Translations under genes and position numbers: made by a program
Source: a bacterium
Lineage (GTDB): Bacteria > Verrucomicrobiota > Verrucomicrobiia > Limisphaerales > J093
DNA: 45,330 bases
Direction: 5' to 3'
NCBI GenBank assembly: GCA_021823625.1
Contig: JAKANS010000023.1
Location: forward strand, 1 to 45,330
In this document: in pieces, positions 26,864 through 33,960 of the stretch
How positions within the stretch are numbered: position 1 is the stretch's first letter
Layout of the letters: the number at the start of each line of letters is the position of its first letter
Notes under the pieces: model-generated
What the model was told of the DNA's origin: nothing
Seen by the model: only the letters and a program-made list of their open reading frames with translations
Database searches by the model: none

Positions 26864-28366
26864 ATGCCAACCGCCGTTGATCAGCCGCCGCCGGCCGCCT
26901 CCGCCGCGCCGCCGCTCGAAAAACAGACCACCGTCGGCAATTACTTTGTCTCGAACTATCCGCCGTTCGCGTACTGGAGGCCGGAATTCGTCCCAGAGTT
27001 TCTGGCCGCCTTGGAGCGCCCGCCGTCCGCGTATCCGGCATCCGGCATCCGGCATCCGGCATCCACCCTCCCGTCCCTTGCCCCGGGCCAGCACGGCCAC
27101 TGCAGGTCTGAGACCCGCGCTCCAGCACTCGATCGCCCGCCCGGCGCTCATCTGGCATCCGGCATCCGGCGTCCGGCATCGAGGGTGCCGCTCGGCGTTT
27201 ACGCCCACATTCCGTTTTGCCGCAAGCGTTGCCATTTCTGCTATTTCAAGGTCTATACCGACAAGGATTCGCAAGAAATCCGCAGCTACCTCGACGCCTT
27301 GCTCCAGGAATTGACGATTTACGCCGGCAAGCCGTTTGTCGGCGGGCGAAAGCCTTCGTTCGTTTATTTCGGCGGCGGCACGCCGAGCTATTTGTCCGAG
27401 GCCCAACTCCATTTTCTCACCGACGGCATGAAGCGCCTGCTGCCGTGGGACGAGGTCGAGGAGGTCACGTTCGAGTGCGAGCCCGGCACGCTCACCGACC
27501 ACAAGCTCGCCGCGCTCCGGCAAATCGGCGTCACCCGGCTCAGCCTCGGCATCGAACACTTCGACGACCACATTCTCGAGATCAACGGCCGCGCGCATCG
27601 CTCGAAGGAGATCGCCCGCGCTTACGCCTATGCCCGCGAGGTCGGCTTCCCGCAGATCAACATCGATCTCATCGCCGGCATGGTGGAGGAAACCGAGGAC
27701 AAGTGGAAAATGGCGGTGGCCAAGACGCTCGAACTCGCGCCCGACTCGGTGACGATTTACCAGATGGAAGTGCCGTTCAACACCGGCATTTACCGGCAGA
27801 TGAAGGCGGAGGGCAAACTCGTGGCGCCCGTGGCCGACTGGGACACCAAGCGCCGGTGGGTCGATTACGCGTTTGGCGAACTCGAGAAGGCCGGCTACAC
27901 CGTCGGCAGCGCCTACACCGCGGTGAAGGACAAGGCGAAGACGCGGTTCGTCTATCGCGATTACCTCTGGGCGGGCGCGGATTTGTTGAGCATCGGCGTG
28001 GCCAGCTTCGGCCACATCGGCGGCACGCATTACCAGAACCACCATGACTTCGATGCCTACGTCGCGCCACTCGCGGACGGACACCTGCCGGTCTATCGCG
28101 CGCTGACGCCGACGCCGGAGGAACGCTACATCCGCGAGTTCATCCTCCAGCTCAAGCTCGGCCGCGTGAGCGCGGACTACTTCACGGAAAAATTCGGCGA
28201 AGACCCGCGGGTGAAGTTTGCCCCGCCGCTGGCCGGGCTCAAGGACCGGGGCTTTCTCCAAAACGACGGCGATCGCATCGCCATTAACCGCGAAGGACTG
28301 CTCCAGGTGGACCGGCTGTTGCACGAATTCTTCAAGCCGGAGCATCAGGGACCGCGGTACGCATGA
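26864..28366 (+). CDS. Radical SAM coproporphyrinogen III oxidase-like protein (HemN/HemW/HutW family)
   Basis: 500 residues. The 4Fe-4S/SAM motif is HIPFCRKRCHFCYFK (CxxxCxxC), followed by VYFGGGTPSYLSE, FECEPGTLTD, RLSLGIEHFDD, INIDLIAGMVEET and the C-terminal HemN domain (GVASFGHIGGTHYQN). Members include oxygen-independent coproporphyrinogen oxidases, the haem chaperone HemW and haem-degrading HutW; which activity applies is uncertain. Between the N-terminal KQTTVGNYFVSNYPPFAYW block and the radical SAM core lies an in-frame insert of about 50 residues encoded by tandem CCGGCATC repeats and a second palindromic repeat. Fragments of a related copy lie on both sides: a 5' piece at 24843 and a 3' piece at 29144. 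Confidence 0.86.
   Translation: MPTAVDQPPPAASAAPPLEKQTTVGNYFVSNYPPFAYWRPEFVPEFLAALERPPSAYPASGIRHPASTLPSLAPGQHGHCRSETRAPALDRPPGAHLASGIRRPASRVPLGVYAHIPFCRKRCHFCYFKVYTDKDSQEIRSYLDALLQELTIYAGKPFVGGRKPSFVYFGGGTPSYLSEAQLHFLTDGMKRLLPWDEVEEVTFECEPGTLTDHKLAALRQIGVTRLSLGIEHFDDHILEINGRAHRSKEIARAYAYAREVGFPQINIDLIAGMVEETEDKWKMAVAKTLELAPDSVTIYQMEVPFNTGIYRQMKAEGKLVAPVADWDTKRRWVDYAFGELEKAGYTVGSAYTAVKDKAKTRFVYRDYLWAGADLLSIGVASFGHIGGTHYQNHHDFDAYVAPLADGHLPVYRALTPTPEERYIREFILQLKLGRVSADYFTEKFGEDPRVKFAPPLAGLKDRGFLQNDGDRIAINREGLLQVDRLLHEFFKPEHQGPRYA
27027..27183 (+). repeat. Composite repeat insert in the radical SAM gene
   Basis: Two arrays of a CCGGCAT unit (27032-27064, about four copies; 27149-27183, about four copies with variants) flank about 85 bases. 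These include a GCAGGTC-TGA-GACCCGC hairpin (27102-27118). The whole insert keeps the reading frame. The same unit is found in aroA. Confidence 0.75.
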
Positions 28367-28375
28367 AACCTGGCG

Positions 28376-28403
28376 TTGAATCAGCCGCGTGAAAGCGTAA
28401 ACT
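28376..28403 (+). promoter_or_regulatory. Possible promoter of the Phd/PIN module
   Basis: TTGAAT (28376-28381), 16 bases, then TAAACT (28398-28403), 7 bases before the antitoxin ATG at 28410. This would give the module its own, near-leaderless transcript. Confidence 0.35.
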
Positions 28404-28409
28404 GCCGCC

Positions 28410-28652
28410 ATGACGATCACTCTGAATGAGGCGTTGGCGGCGCTGCCGGCGCTGATCGCGAAGGCAGAAGCGGGAGAGGAGATCCTCATTTCACCCAAGC
28501 CCGGCAAGCCGACGGTGAAACTGGTCGCCGTGGAGCCACCCTTCGATCCGCTCAAGCCCCATCCGGAGCTGGTTGGCTCGGTCACGTATCTGGACCCAGG
28601 ATGGACCCAACCGCTACCGCCGGAAGAATGGGGCAACCTCGCGGACCGTTGA
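28410..28652 (+). CDS. Phd/YefM-like antitoxin (type II TA)
   Basis: 80 residues. MTITLNEALAALPALIAKAE, then AGEEILISPKPGKPTVKLVA, is the Phd/YefM N-terminal fold: a DNA-binding strand-helix with the typical AGEEI..I...GKPVVKL signature. The C-terminal region with PLPPEEWGNLADR would bind the toxin. It lies 21 bases upstream of the PIN toxin gene and would repress the module and neutralise the toxin. It belongs to the inserted segment flanked by duplicate radical SAM gene ends. Confidence 0.85.
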   Translation: MTITLNEALAALPALIAKAEAGEEILISPKPGKPTVKLVAVEPPFDPLKPHPELVGSVTYLDPGWTQPLPPEEWGNLADR

Positions 28653-28673
28653 ACCCCCGCCCGAGGTGCCTTC

Positions 28674-29069
28674 ATGAAGCTGCTGTTGGACACATGCACC
28701 TATATCTGGCTGGTGGACAATTCCGCCTTGCTCTCGGCGGCTGCGCGGGAGGCGCTCCGTACAACTGACCATTCCCGACATCTGTCTGCGATTTCGGTAA
28801 GCGAAGTGCATCGCTTGATCCGCAAGGGCCGCCTCGCCATCCACGCCCCCAGGGGACTGGATGTCTGGTTCGAGACGGGCTTTGCCAACCATGGCGTGGC
28901 CCCTGAAGCCATCACTTGGCGCATAGCGCACGCGGCGGAAATGTTGCCGGCGATTCACAATGACCCTGCAGATCGTTACATCATCGCAACCGCCCAACGC
29001 TTGGACGCGGCCATCGTCACCCCCGACAATAGCATCCCCAGATACCCCGGCGTGGAGGTGATATGGTAA
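28674..29069 (+). CDS. PIN-domain toxin (VapC-like)
   Basis: 131 residues. The PIN acidic residues are in place: Asp6 in KLLLDTCTYIWL, Glu44 in ISVSEVHRL, Asp97/Asp100 in HNDPADRYIIATA, and Asp118 in IVTPDNSI. The type matches the COG3744 PIN nucleases normally paired with Phd-like antitoxins. It is expected to be an Mg-dependent RNase cutting tRNA, rRNA or mRNA. A GAGG lies in the short spacer before the ATG. The pair forms a complete TA module. Confidence 0.9.
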   Translation: MKLLLDTCTYIWLVDNSALLSAAAREALRTTDHSRHLSAISVSEVHRLIRKGRLAIHAPRGLDVWFETGFANHGVAPEAITWRIAHAAEMLPAIHNDPADRYIIATAQRLDAAIVTPDNSIPRYPGVEVIW

Positions 29070-29143
29070 ATGGAGTGCAGCCCTCGGCGTCGCTTGCGAG
29101 TCCGTACGCAAGCACGCCAGGTTCGGTAGTTCCAGCAAACTGC

Positions 29144-29242
29144 GGCAACCGCATTGCCATCACCCGCGAGGGCTTGCTGCAGGTGGACCGCCTGCTGCAC
29201 GAATTCTTCAAGCCGGAGCATCAGGGGCCGCGGTACGCATGA
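29144..29242 (+). pseudogene. Duplicated 3' end of the radical SAM gene
   Basis: 99 bases align without gaps to 28268-28366. By hand count 87 of 99 bases and 30 of 32 residues match, and most differences are synonymous. It includes LLQVDRLLHEFFKPEHQGPR and the TGA, which overlaps the ATG of the beta-helix gene (29239). No start codon is attached. The synonymous divergence says it came from a related genome or an old duplication, not a recent copying event. Nothing else lies in 29070-29143. Confidence 0.85.
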
Positions 29243-31632
29243 AGCTCAAGTCAGGTTTCGGCGTCAAAAACGGCATGCCAAATGACCGCCGCCGACTGGA
29301 GCTCCAGCTCTTGCTTTGTTTTCGCCTCCGCTCGTTGCACGCCTTCCTGGCCGTGGCGTGGGCGCTGCCCCTGACTTCCGCCCTCGCCGATTTCTTCGTC
29401 TCACCCACCGGTACGGATACCAACCCCGGCACCAAGGCCCAGCCCTTCGCCTCGCTCGAAGCCGCCCGCGACGCCGTGCGGAAACTGAAGTCGGACAGCG
29501 GCCTGCCCGCGGGCGGCATCACCGTCTGGTTGCGCGGCGGCGATTACCTGAGAACGAACGCCCTTGAACTGACCACCGCCGACTCAGGAACGCCCGCGGC
29601 GCCGATCATCTGGCGGGCTTACAAGGATGAAGCCCCCCGACTGCTGGGGGGCGTGCGACTCGATCGCGTTGGGCGAGAGTCCGCTCAAGCCCAAACCGAT
29701 GCCGGACCGCAAGGGAAGTCAGGGCTCGACGGAGTCTCGCCCCACCCAACGCTGGCTGGTTTTCAGCCGGTCACCGATCCGGCTGTGCTGGCGCGCCTCG
29801 ACGAAAAGGCGCGGGGGCATGTGGTGCAGGTCGATTTGCGCGCGCTGGGGATCCGCGATTTCGGCGAGATGAAGTCGCGCGGGTTCGGCCGGCCGACCAC
29901 GCCGGCGCATTGCGAACTGTTTTTCGCGGGCAAGCCCATGACGCTCGCCCGCTGGCCGAACGAAGGCGAGTTTGCCCAGATCGCCGGCTTTCCGGACGCG
30001 GCGGGCCAGGGCGACGAGCACGGCGGGAAGATCGGCAAACTCGAAGACGGCTTCACGTATGCCGGCGACCGGCCGCGCCGCTGGAAGGATACGAGCGACC
30101 TCTGGGTTCATGGCTATTGGGCCTACGATTGGGCGAACTCGTATGAGCGCGTCACCTCGCTCAATCTGGACCGGCGCCTCGTCAAGACCGCGCCGCCTTA
30201 CGGCCAATACGGTTTTCGCAAGGGCCAGCGATTCTACTTCTTGAACGTCCTGGAAGAGATCGACCAGCCGGGCGAATGGTTTCTGGATCGAAAGACTGGC
30301 GTGCTCTATTTCTGGCCGCCCGTGGCTGCGGACGTCAGTCCACGGCAAACTTCCAGCTCAGTAGCTGTGGACGTGAGTCCACAGCAAACTTCCGACGCCC
30401 CCGCGCGCCGCGCTCTGACGAGCACAGCCACGCCGGAAGTTGTCCTCTCCCTTCTCGCTCAACCGCTGCTCAAGCTCACCGACATTTCCCACGTCACCTT
30501 CCGCGGTTTGATCCTCGATGCGACACGCGGTAACGCCGTCGAAATCCGCGGCGGCGAAGGCAATCGCATTGCCGGCTGCGTGATTCGCAACATCGGCGAT
30601 TACGGCGTGAAGATCGAAGGCGGCACCGGCCACGGCGTCAGCGGCTGCGACGTCTTTGACACCGGCGATGGCGGTGTGGAAATGAGCGGCGGCGACCGCC
30701 AGACGCTCGCGCCTGGCGGTCATTTCGTCGAAGACTGCCACTTCGCGCGGCAAGGGCGGTGGTCCAAGTGCTACGTGCCGGCGATTCACATGCTCGGCGT
30801 CGGCCAGCGGGCGTCGCACAACCTCATCCACGACCACCCGCACTGCGCGATCCTTTTCGGGGGCAACGACCACCTGATCGAGTTCAACGAAATCCACCAC
30901 ATCGCGCTGGAAACGGGTGACGTGGGCGCGATCTATACCGGGCGCGACTACACTTACCGGGGCAATCGGATTCGCTTCAATTTCATCCACCACACCGGCG
31001 GCGTGGGCATGGGCTCGATGGGCGTGTACATGGACGATTGCGTCAGCGGCACGGAGGTCTTCGGCAATCTCTTCTACAAGGTGCATTGGGCGATGTTCAT
31101 CGGCGGCGGGCGCGATCACCGGGTCGAGAACAACGTCTTCGTCGATTGCGATCCCGCGGTGCGCATGGACGGGCGTGGGTTGGACAAGTCGCCCGTCTGG
31201 TTCAACATGGTGAACGACTACATGCGCCGACGGCTCGCCGAAATGCCGGCCGCGCTTTACCGCGAATGCTACCCCGCGATCCGAACCCTCGACGCCTGCT
31301 ACGGCCCGCCGGGCGGTCCGGCGATCGTCGGCGACGCGTTCAAAGGCGTGCCGCCGGAGGGCAACGTGGTTGCGCGCAACGTCTGCGCCGGCAAATGGCT
31401 CGAGGTCGGCTGGCACGCCACCGAAGCGATGCTTCACTTGGAAAACAACCTCACCAACGCCGCCCCCAGCCTTGTGCGACTCCCCGGCGACGATGCGCGG
31501 CCGGGCGACTTTGCACTCAAAGCCGATTCGCCGGCCTGGAAACTCGGTTTCGAGCGCATCCCGCTCGACCAAATCGGACTGCGCGACAGCGAATTCCGCC
31601 GCGACTTGGCGCGTCTGACGAACAGGAACTGA
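29239..31632 (+). CDS. Exported right-handed parallel beta-helix repeat protein
   Basis: 797 residues. An N-terminal signal (LHAFLAVAWALPLTSALA) is followed by FFVSPTGTDTNPGTKAQPFA, then SLEAARDAVRKLK, the standard opening of pectate-lyase-like beta-helix proteins. A run of beta-helix coils appears later (GLILDATRGNAVEIRGGEGN, CVIRNIGDYGVKIEGGTGHG, and HNLIHDHPHCAILFGGNDH). Such proteins usually bind or cleave polysaccharides outside the cell. Two kinds of repeat-encoded inserts interrupt it: about 33 residues after GGVRLD (29655-29760), and a tandem VAxDVSPxQTS insert (30322-30392). Both are in frame. Translation is coupled to the duplicated radical SAM tail. Confidence 0.87.
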   Translation: MKLKSGFGVKNGMPNDRRRLELQLLLCFRLRSLHAFLAVAWALPLTSALADFFVSPTGTDTNPGTKAQPFASLEAARDAVRKLKSDSGLPAGGITVWLRGGDYLRTNALELTTADSGTPAAPIIWRAYKDEAPRLLGGVRLDRVGRESAQAQTDAGPQGKSGLDGVSPHPTLAGFQPVTDPAVLARLDEKARGHVVQVDLRALGIRDFGEMKSRGFGRPTTPAHCELFFAGKPMTLARWPNEGEFAQIAGFPDAAGQGDEHGGKIGKLEDGFTYAGDRPRRWKDTSDLWVHGYWAYDWANSYERVTSLNLDRRLVKTAPPYGQYGFRKGQRFYFLNVLEEIDQPGEWFLDRKTGVLYFWPPVAADVSPRQTSSSVAVDVSPQQTSDAPARRALTSTATPEVVLSLLAQPLLKLTDISHVTFRGLILDATRGNAVEIRGGEGNRIAGCVIRNIGDYGVKIEGGTGHGVSGCDVFDTGDGGVEMSGGDRQTLAPGGHFVEDCHFARQGRWSKCYVPAIHMLGVGQRASHNLIHDHPHCAILFGGNDHLIEFNEIHHIALETGDVGAIYTGRDYTYRGNRIRFNFIHHTGGVGMGSMGVYMDDCVSGTEVFGNLFYKVHWAMFIGGGRDHRVENNVFVDCDPAVRMDGRGLDKSPVWFNMVNDYMRRRLAEMPAALYRECYPAIRTLDACYGPPGGPAIVGDAFKGVPPEGNVVARNVCAGKWLEVGWHATEAMLHLENNLTNAAPSLVRLPGDDARPGDFALKADSPAWKLGFERIPLDQIGLRDSEFRRDLARLTNRN
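29686..29750 (+). repeat. Repeat-like in-frame insert in the beta-helix gene (first)
   Basis: The segment ends in GGCTCGACGGAGTCTCGCCC and codes for a Gln/Gly/Ser-rich stretch that breaks the family pattern between GGVRLD and FQPVTDPAVLARLD. From memory this motif is a dispersed repeat in Verrucomicrobia; no second copy occurs in the window. Confidence 0.4.
30322..30392 (+). repeat. Tandem palindromic repeat, in frame in the beta-helix gene
   Basis: Two copies, 39 bases apart. The second contains a perfect 9-bp hairpin, GCTGTGGAC-GTGA-GTCCACAGC (30364-30385), with a GNRA-type loop. The first has the same shape with two G-T wobble pairs (GCTGCGGAC-GTCA-GTCCACGGC). Both are followed by AAACTTCC. 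They encode VAADVSPRQTS and VAVDVSPQQTS. Confidence 0.8.
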
Positions 31633-32216
31633 TGATGCCTGCGACATATTCGCTGACACCGCAAGTGAAGGCCCCGGTCCCGGCGACCGGGGCCTTTCTT
31701 TACCCGCTGGACGATTTCTACGCCCGCGAGCGCCAGCCGCTGCCACGGATCGAGATCATCCCCAGCGAACTGGTGCCAGAGCCGTACCGGGGGTTGCTGG
31801 TTCACGATCACGACATGACCCCCACGCTGGAGCGGTTCCACCGGTGCGACATCCACATCGAGGTCTGGGGCCGGCAGCGTCAAAACGACCTGTACTTTCG
31901 CGAAGTGGTGTTGCGCCTGGACCGGGACCAGCGCGCGGTCGAGTTCGGCGCCAACAAGGTGAACCTGGTGTTGTTCCCCGCCGACGTGCGCCGCTTGATC
32001 CTGGATGAATACCTGCCGCTCGGCCACATCCTCAACATGCGGAACATCCCGCATCATGGTCACCCGCTCGCTTACCTTCGAATCGAGTCGGACGACTTGA
32101 TGAACCGCGCCTTCCGGCTCCAGGGGCGGCACACGCTGTATGGCCGCCGCAACACGATTTGGGACGCCCAAAATCGCGCGCTCTCGGAAATCGTGGAGAT
32201 TCTGCCGCCGGCGTAG
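31632..32216 (+). CDS. Chorismate lyase (UbiC)-like family protein
   Basis: 194 residues from the ATG at 31632, which shares one base with the previous stop (TGATG). The pattern FLYPLDDFYARERQPLPRIE, PYRGLLVHDHDMTPTLERF, then VEFGANKVNLVLFP, LPLGHILNM and LYGRRNTIWDAQNRALSEIV fits the chorismate pyruvate-lyase/UTRA-like fold. UbiC makes 4-hydroxybenzoate from chorismate, but diverged members have unknown substrates. There are no ubiquinone genes nearby. Codons 13-22 coincide with a strong terminator-type hairpin, so expression may depend on antitermination or coupling. Confidence 0.68.
   Translation: MMPATYSLTPQVKAPVPATGAFLYPLDDFYARERQPLPRIEIIPSELVPEPYRGLLVHDHDMTPTLERFHRCDIHIEVWGRQRQNDLYFREVVLRLDRDQRAVEFGANKVNLVLFPADVRRLILDEYLPLGHILNMRNIPHHGHPLAYLRIESDDLMNRAFRLQGRHTLYGRRNTIWDAQNRALSEIVEILPPA
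31668..31701 (+). terminator. Terminator-like hairpin inside the 5' end of the UbiC-like gene
   Basis: A perfect 12-bp stem (AAGGCCCCGGTC at 31668-31679 and its complement at 31685-31696) with a 5-base loop is followed by TCTTT. It would serve well as the terminator of the beta-helix gene, yet it lies within the next open frame. Confidence 0.75.
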
Positions 32217-32385
32217 CGGCCGGGGAGGCAGAACACCGGTGACGCTGAACGCGGCGGGATTTGCCTTTGGACTTCGGCTGCCGTCGGTTCCCGCCTCGGA
32301 CCGGCCAGGCCCGAGCAACTGCCAGGGCCGAAGCGCCTGCCGGCGGACCGGGATTGGCGCGGACCGACGGCGTCCACGCCTCCGC

Positions 32386-33960
32386 TCAATGGCCGCCGGG
32401 GGCGCCCGCGCCGCCTTTCACGCGCTTGAACAGAAAAACCGCGGGCAGGCAAAGCAGGCAGAGCACGCCGAAGAGCCGGAAATTATAGACGAAGGCCGAG
32501 AGTTGGGCCTGTTGCCAGACGGTCTGGCCAATCAACGCCGTGGCTTGCCGGCTGGCCGCGGCGCCGCCACTCAGCGACGTCAGTGACGCGGTGATCGCAG
32601 CCAGGCGTTCGGTGTAGGCCGGGTCGTACGGCGTCAGGTGCGTCACCAACGCGGCTTGCTCGACTTGCGCGTGCCGGGCCAGGAACGTCGTGACCATCGC
32701 GATGCCGAAACTGCCGCCCAGATTGCGCATCAGGTTGTACAGGCCGGAGGCGTTGCCCATCTGGTCCTGGCGCAGGTAACCCATCGCGGTGGTCGTGAGC
32801 GGCACGAAGACGAAGCTGATGGCGATGCCGCTCAGAATGACGGGCAGGATCACGTTGGCCGGGCTGATCTGGAGGTTGATGTTGCCCAGCCAGAACGACG
32901 ACACCGACAGCAACGCAAAACCCGTGAAGACCAGCCAGCGCCCGCTGACCTTGCCGACCAGCCGGCCGACCAGGAGGGTCGTGAAAAACGAGCCGACGCC
33001 GCGCGGACTCAACACGAGGCCGCTTTGCAGCGCGGGATAGCCCATCAGCGTTTGCAGGAAAATCGGCAGCGCGGCAGTCGTGCCGTAAAGCACGCCACCC
33101 AGCATCGCAATCAGCAGCAGCCCGGCGCTGAAGTTGCGATTCTTCATCACCCGCAAGTCCACCAGCGGATGCTCGGCCCGGAGTTGGCGGATCAGGAAAG
33201 CCGCGAAGGAAGCCAGGGAGATCGCGCCGAACCACCGGATCCATTCCGCCGCAAACCAGTCGTCCTGCTCGCCTTTGTCGAGGACGATCTGGAGCGTGCC
33301 CAGCCAGACGGCCAGGAACACGAAGCCGGCGAAGTCGATGCTTTCGGCGCGTGCCCCGCGAATGTACGGCGGGTCCTCCACCACGGCTTCGGCGGCGAGC
33401 ATCGCCGCGACGCCGACCGGGATGTTGATGTAGAAAATCCAGCGCCAGGAATAGTTGTCGGTGATCCAGCCCCCCAGGGTTGGACCGAGGATCGGGGCGA
33501 CGATGACGCCCATGCCGAACGCGGCCATCGCCTGCCCGCGTTTTTGCGGCGGAAAGCTCTCCAGCAGGATGGCCTGCGAAATGGGCACCATCGCGCCACC
33601 GCCGATGCCTTGCAGCACCCGCGCGACAATCAGGAAAGGCAGGTTGGTCGCCATGCCGCACAGCACGGAGGTCAGCGTGAACAGCGCGATGCAGCCGATG
33701 AACAACCGCTTCCGCCCGAAATACCGTCCCAGCCAGCCCGTCATGGGCAGGATGATCGCGTTCGAGACCAGGTAGCTGGTGAGGATCCAGGTGGATTCCT
33801 CCGTCGTGCAGGACAAATTCCCCGCGATGTGCGGCAACGAGACGTTGGCCACGGACGTGTCGAGCACTTCCATGAACGTGGCCGCCACGACCGTGGCCGC
33901 GATCAGCCATGGATTGTGTCGCGGATGCCAGGGCGCGGTCTTCGTCGCCGGCGCACTCAT
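32386..33960 (-). CDS. emrB: DHA2-family MFS drug efflux permease (EmrB/QacA type)
   Basis: 524 residues from the ATG at 33960. About 14 hydrophobic segments, opening with WLIAATVVAATFMEVLDTSV and ANVSLPHIAGNL, the DHA2 motif D1. Motif A is GWLGRYFGRKRLFIG, motif B VARVLQGIGGGAMVPISQA and motif C GMGVIVAPILGPTLGGWI. It is a proton-driven multidrug exporter of the inner membrane. Its start overlaps the emrA stop (ATGA, 33957-33960), so the two are translated together. Unlike the RND genes upstream, it looks intact. It is convergent with the UbiC-like gene across about 170 bases with no obvious terminator. Confidence 0.93.
   Translation of the reverse strand: MSAPATKTAPWHPRHNPWLIAATVVAATFMEVLDTSVANVSLPHIAGNLSCTTEESTWILTSYLVSNAIILPMTGWLGRYFGRKRLFIGCIALFTLTSVLCGMATNLPFLIVARVLQGIGGGAMVPISQAILLESFPPQKRGQAMAAFGMGVIVAPILGPTLGGWITDNYSWRWIFYINIPVGVAAMLAAEAVVEDPPYIRGARAESIDFAGFVFLAVWLGTLQIVLDKGEQDDWFAAEWIRWFGAISLASFAAFLIRQLRAEHPLVDLRVMKNRNFSAGLLLIAMLGGVLYGTTAALPIFLQTLMGYPALQSGLVLSPRGVGSFFTTLLVGRLVGKVSGRWLVFTGFALLSVSSFWLGNINLQISPANVILPVILSGIAISFVFVPLTTTAMGYLRQDQMGNASGLYNLMRNLGGSFGIAMVTTFLARHAQVEQAALVTHLTPYDPAYTERLAAITASLTSLSGGAAASRQATALIGQTVWQQAQLSAFVYNFRLFGVLCLLCLPAVFLFKRVKGGAGAPGGH

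Noticed and set aside
27032-27183. CCGGCAT arrays considered as a CRISPR
   Set aside because: The units are 7-9 bases in direct tandem without spacers, lie inside a translated gene, and no cas genes are present.
25010-28699. A minus-strand open frame of 1229 codons opposite the carboxypeptidase and radical SAM genes
   Set aside because: It is antisense to two clearly homologous genes, has Arg/His/Ala-rich shadow composition and no domain; long antisense frames are expected at this GC content. Only a short piece in the gap (26630-26770) was kept as a possible remnant.
29633-29653. GCCCCCC/GGGGGGC hairpin in the beta-helix gene
   Set aside because: It encodes normal family sequence (EAPRLLGGV), and short G/C runs of this kind are likely by chance at this GC content.
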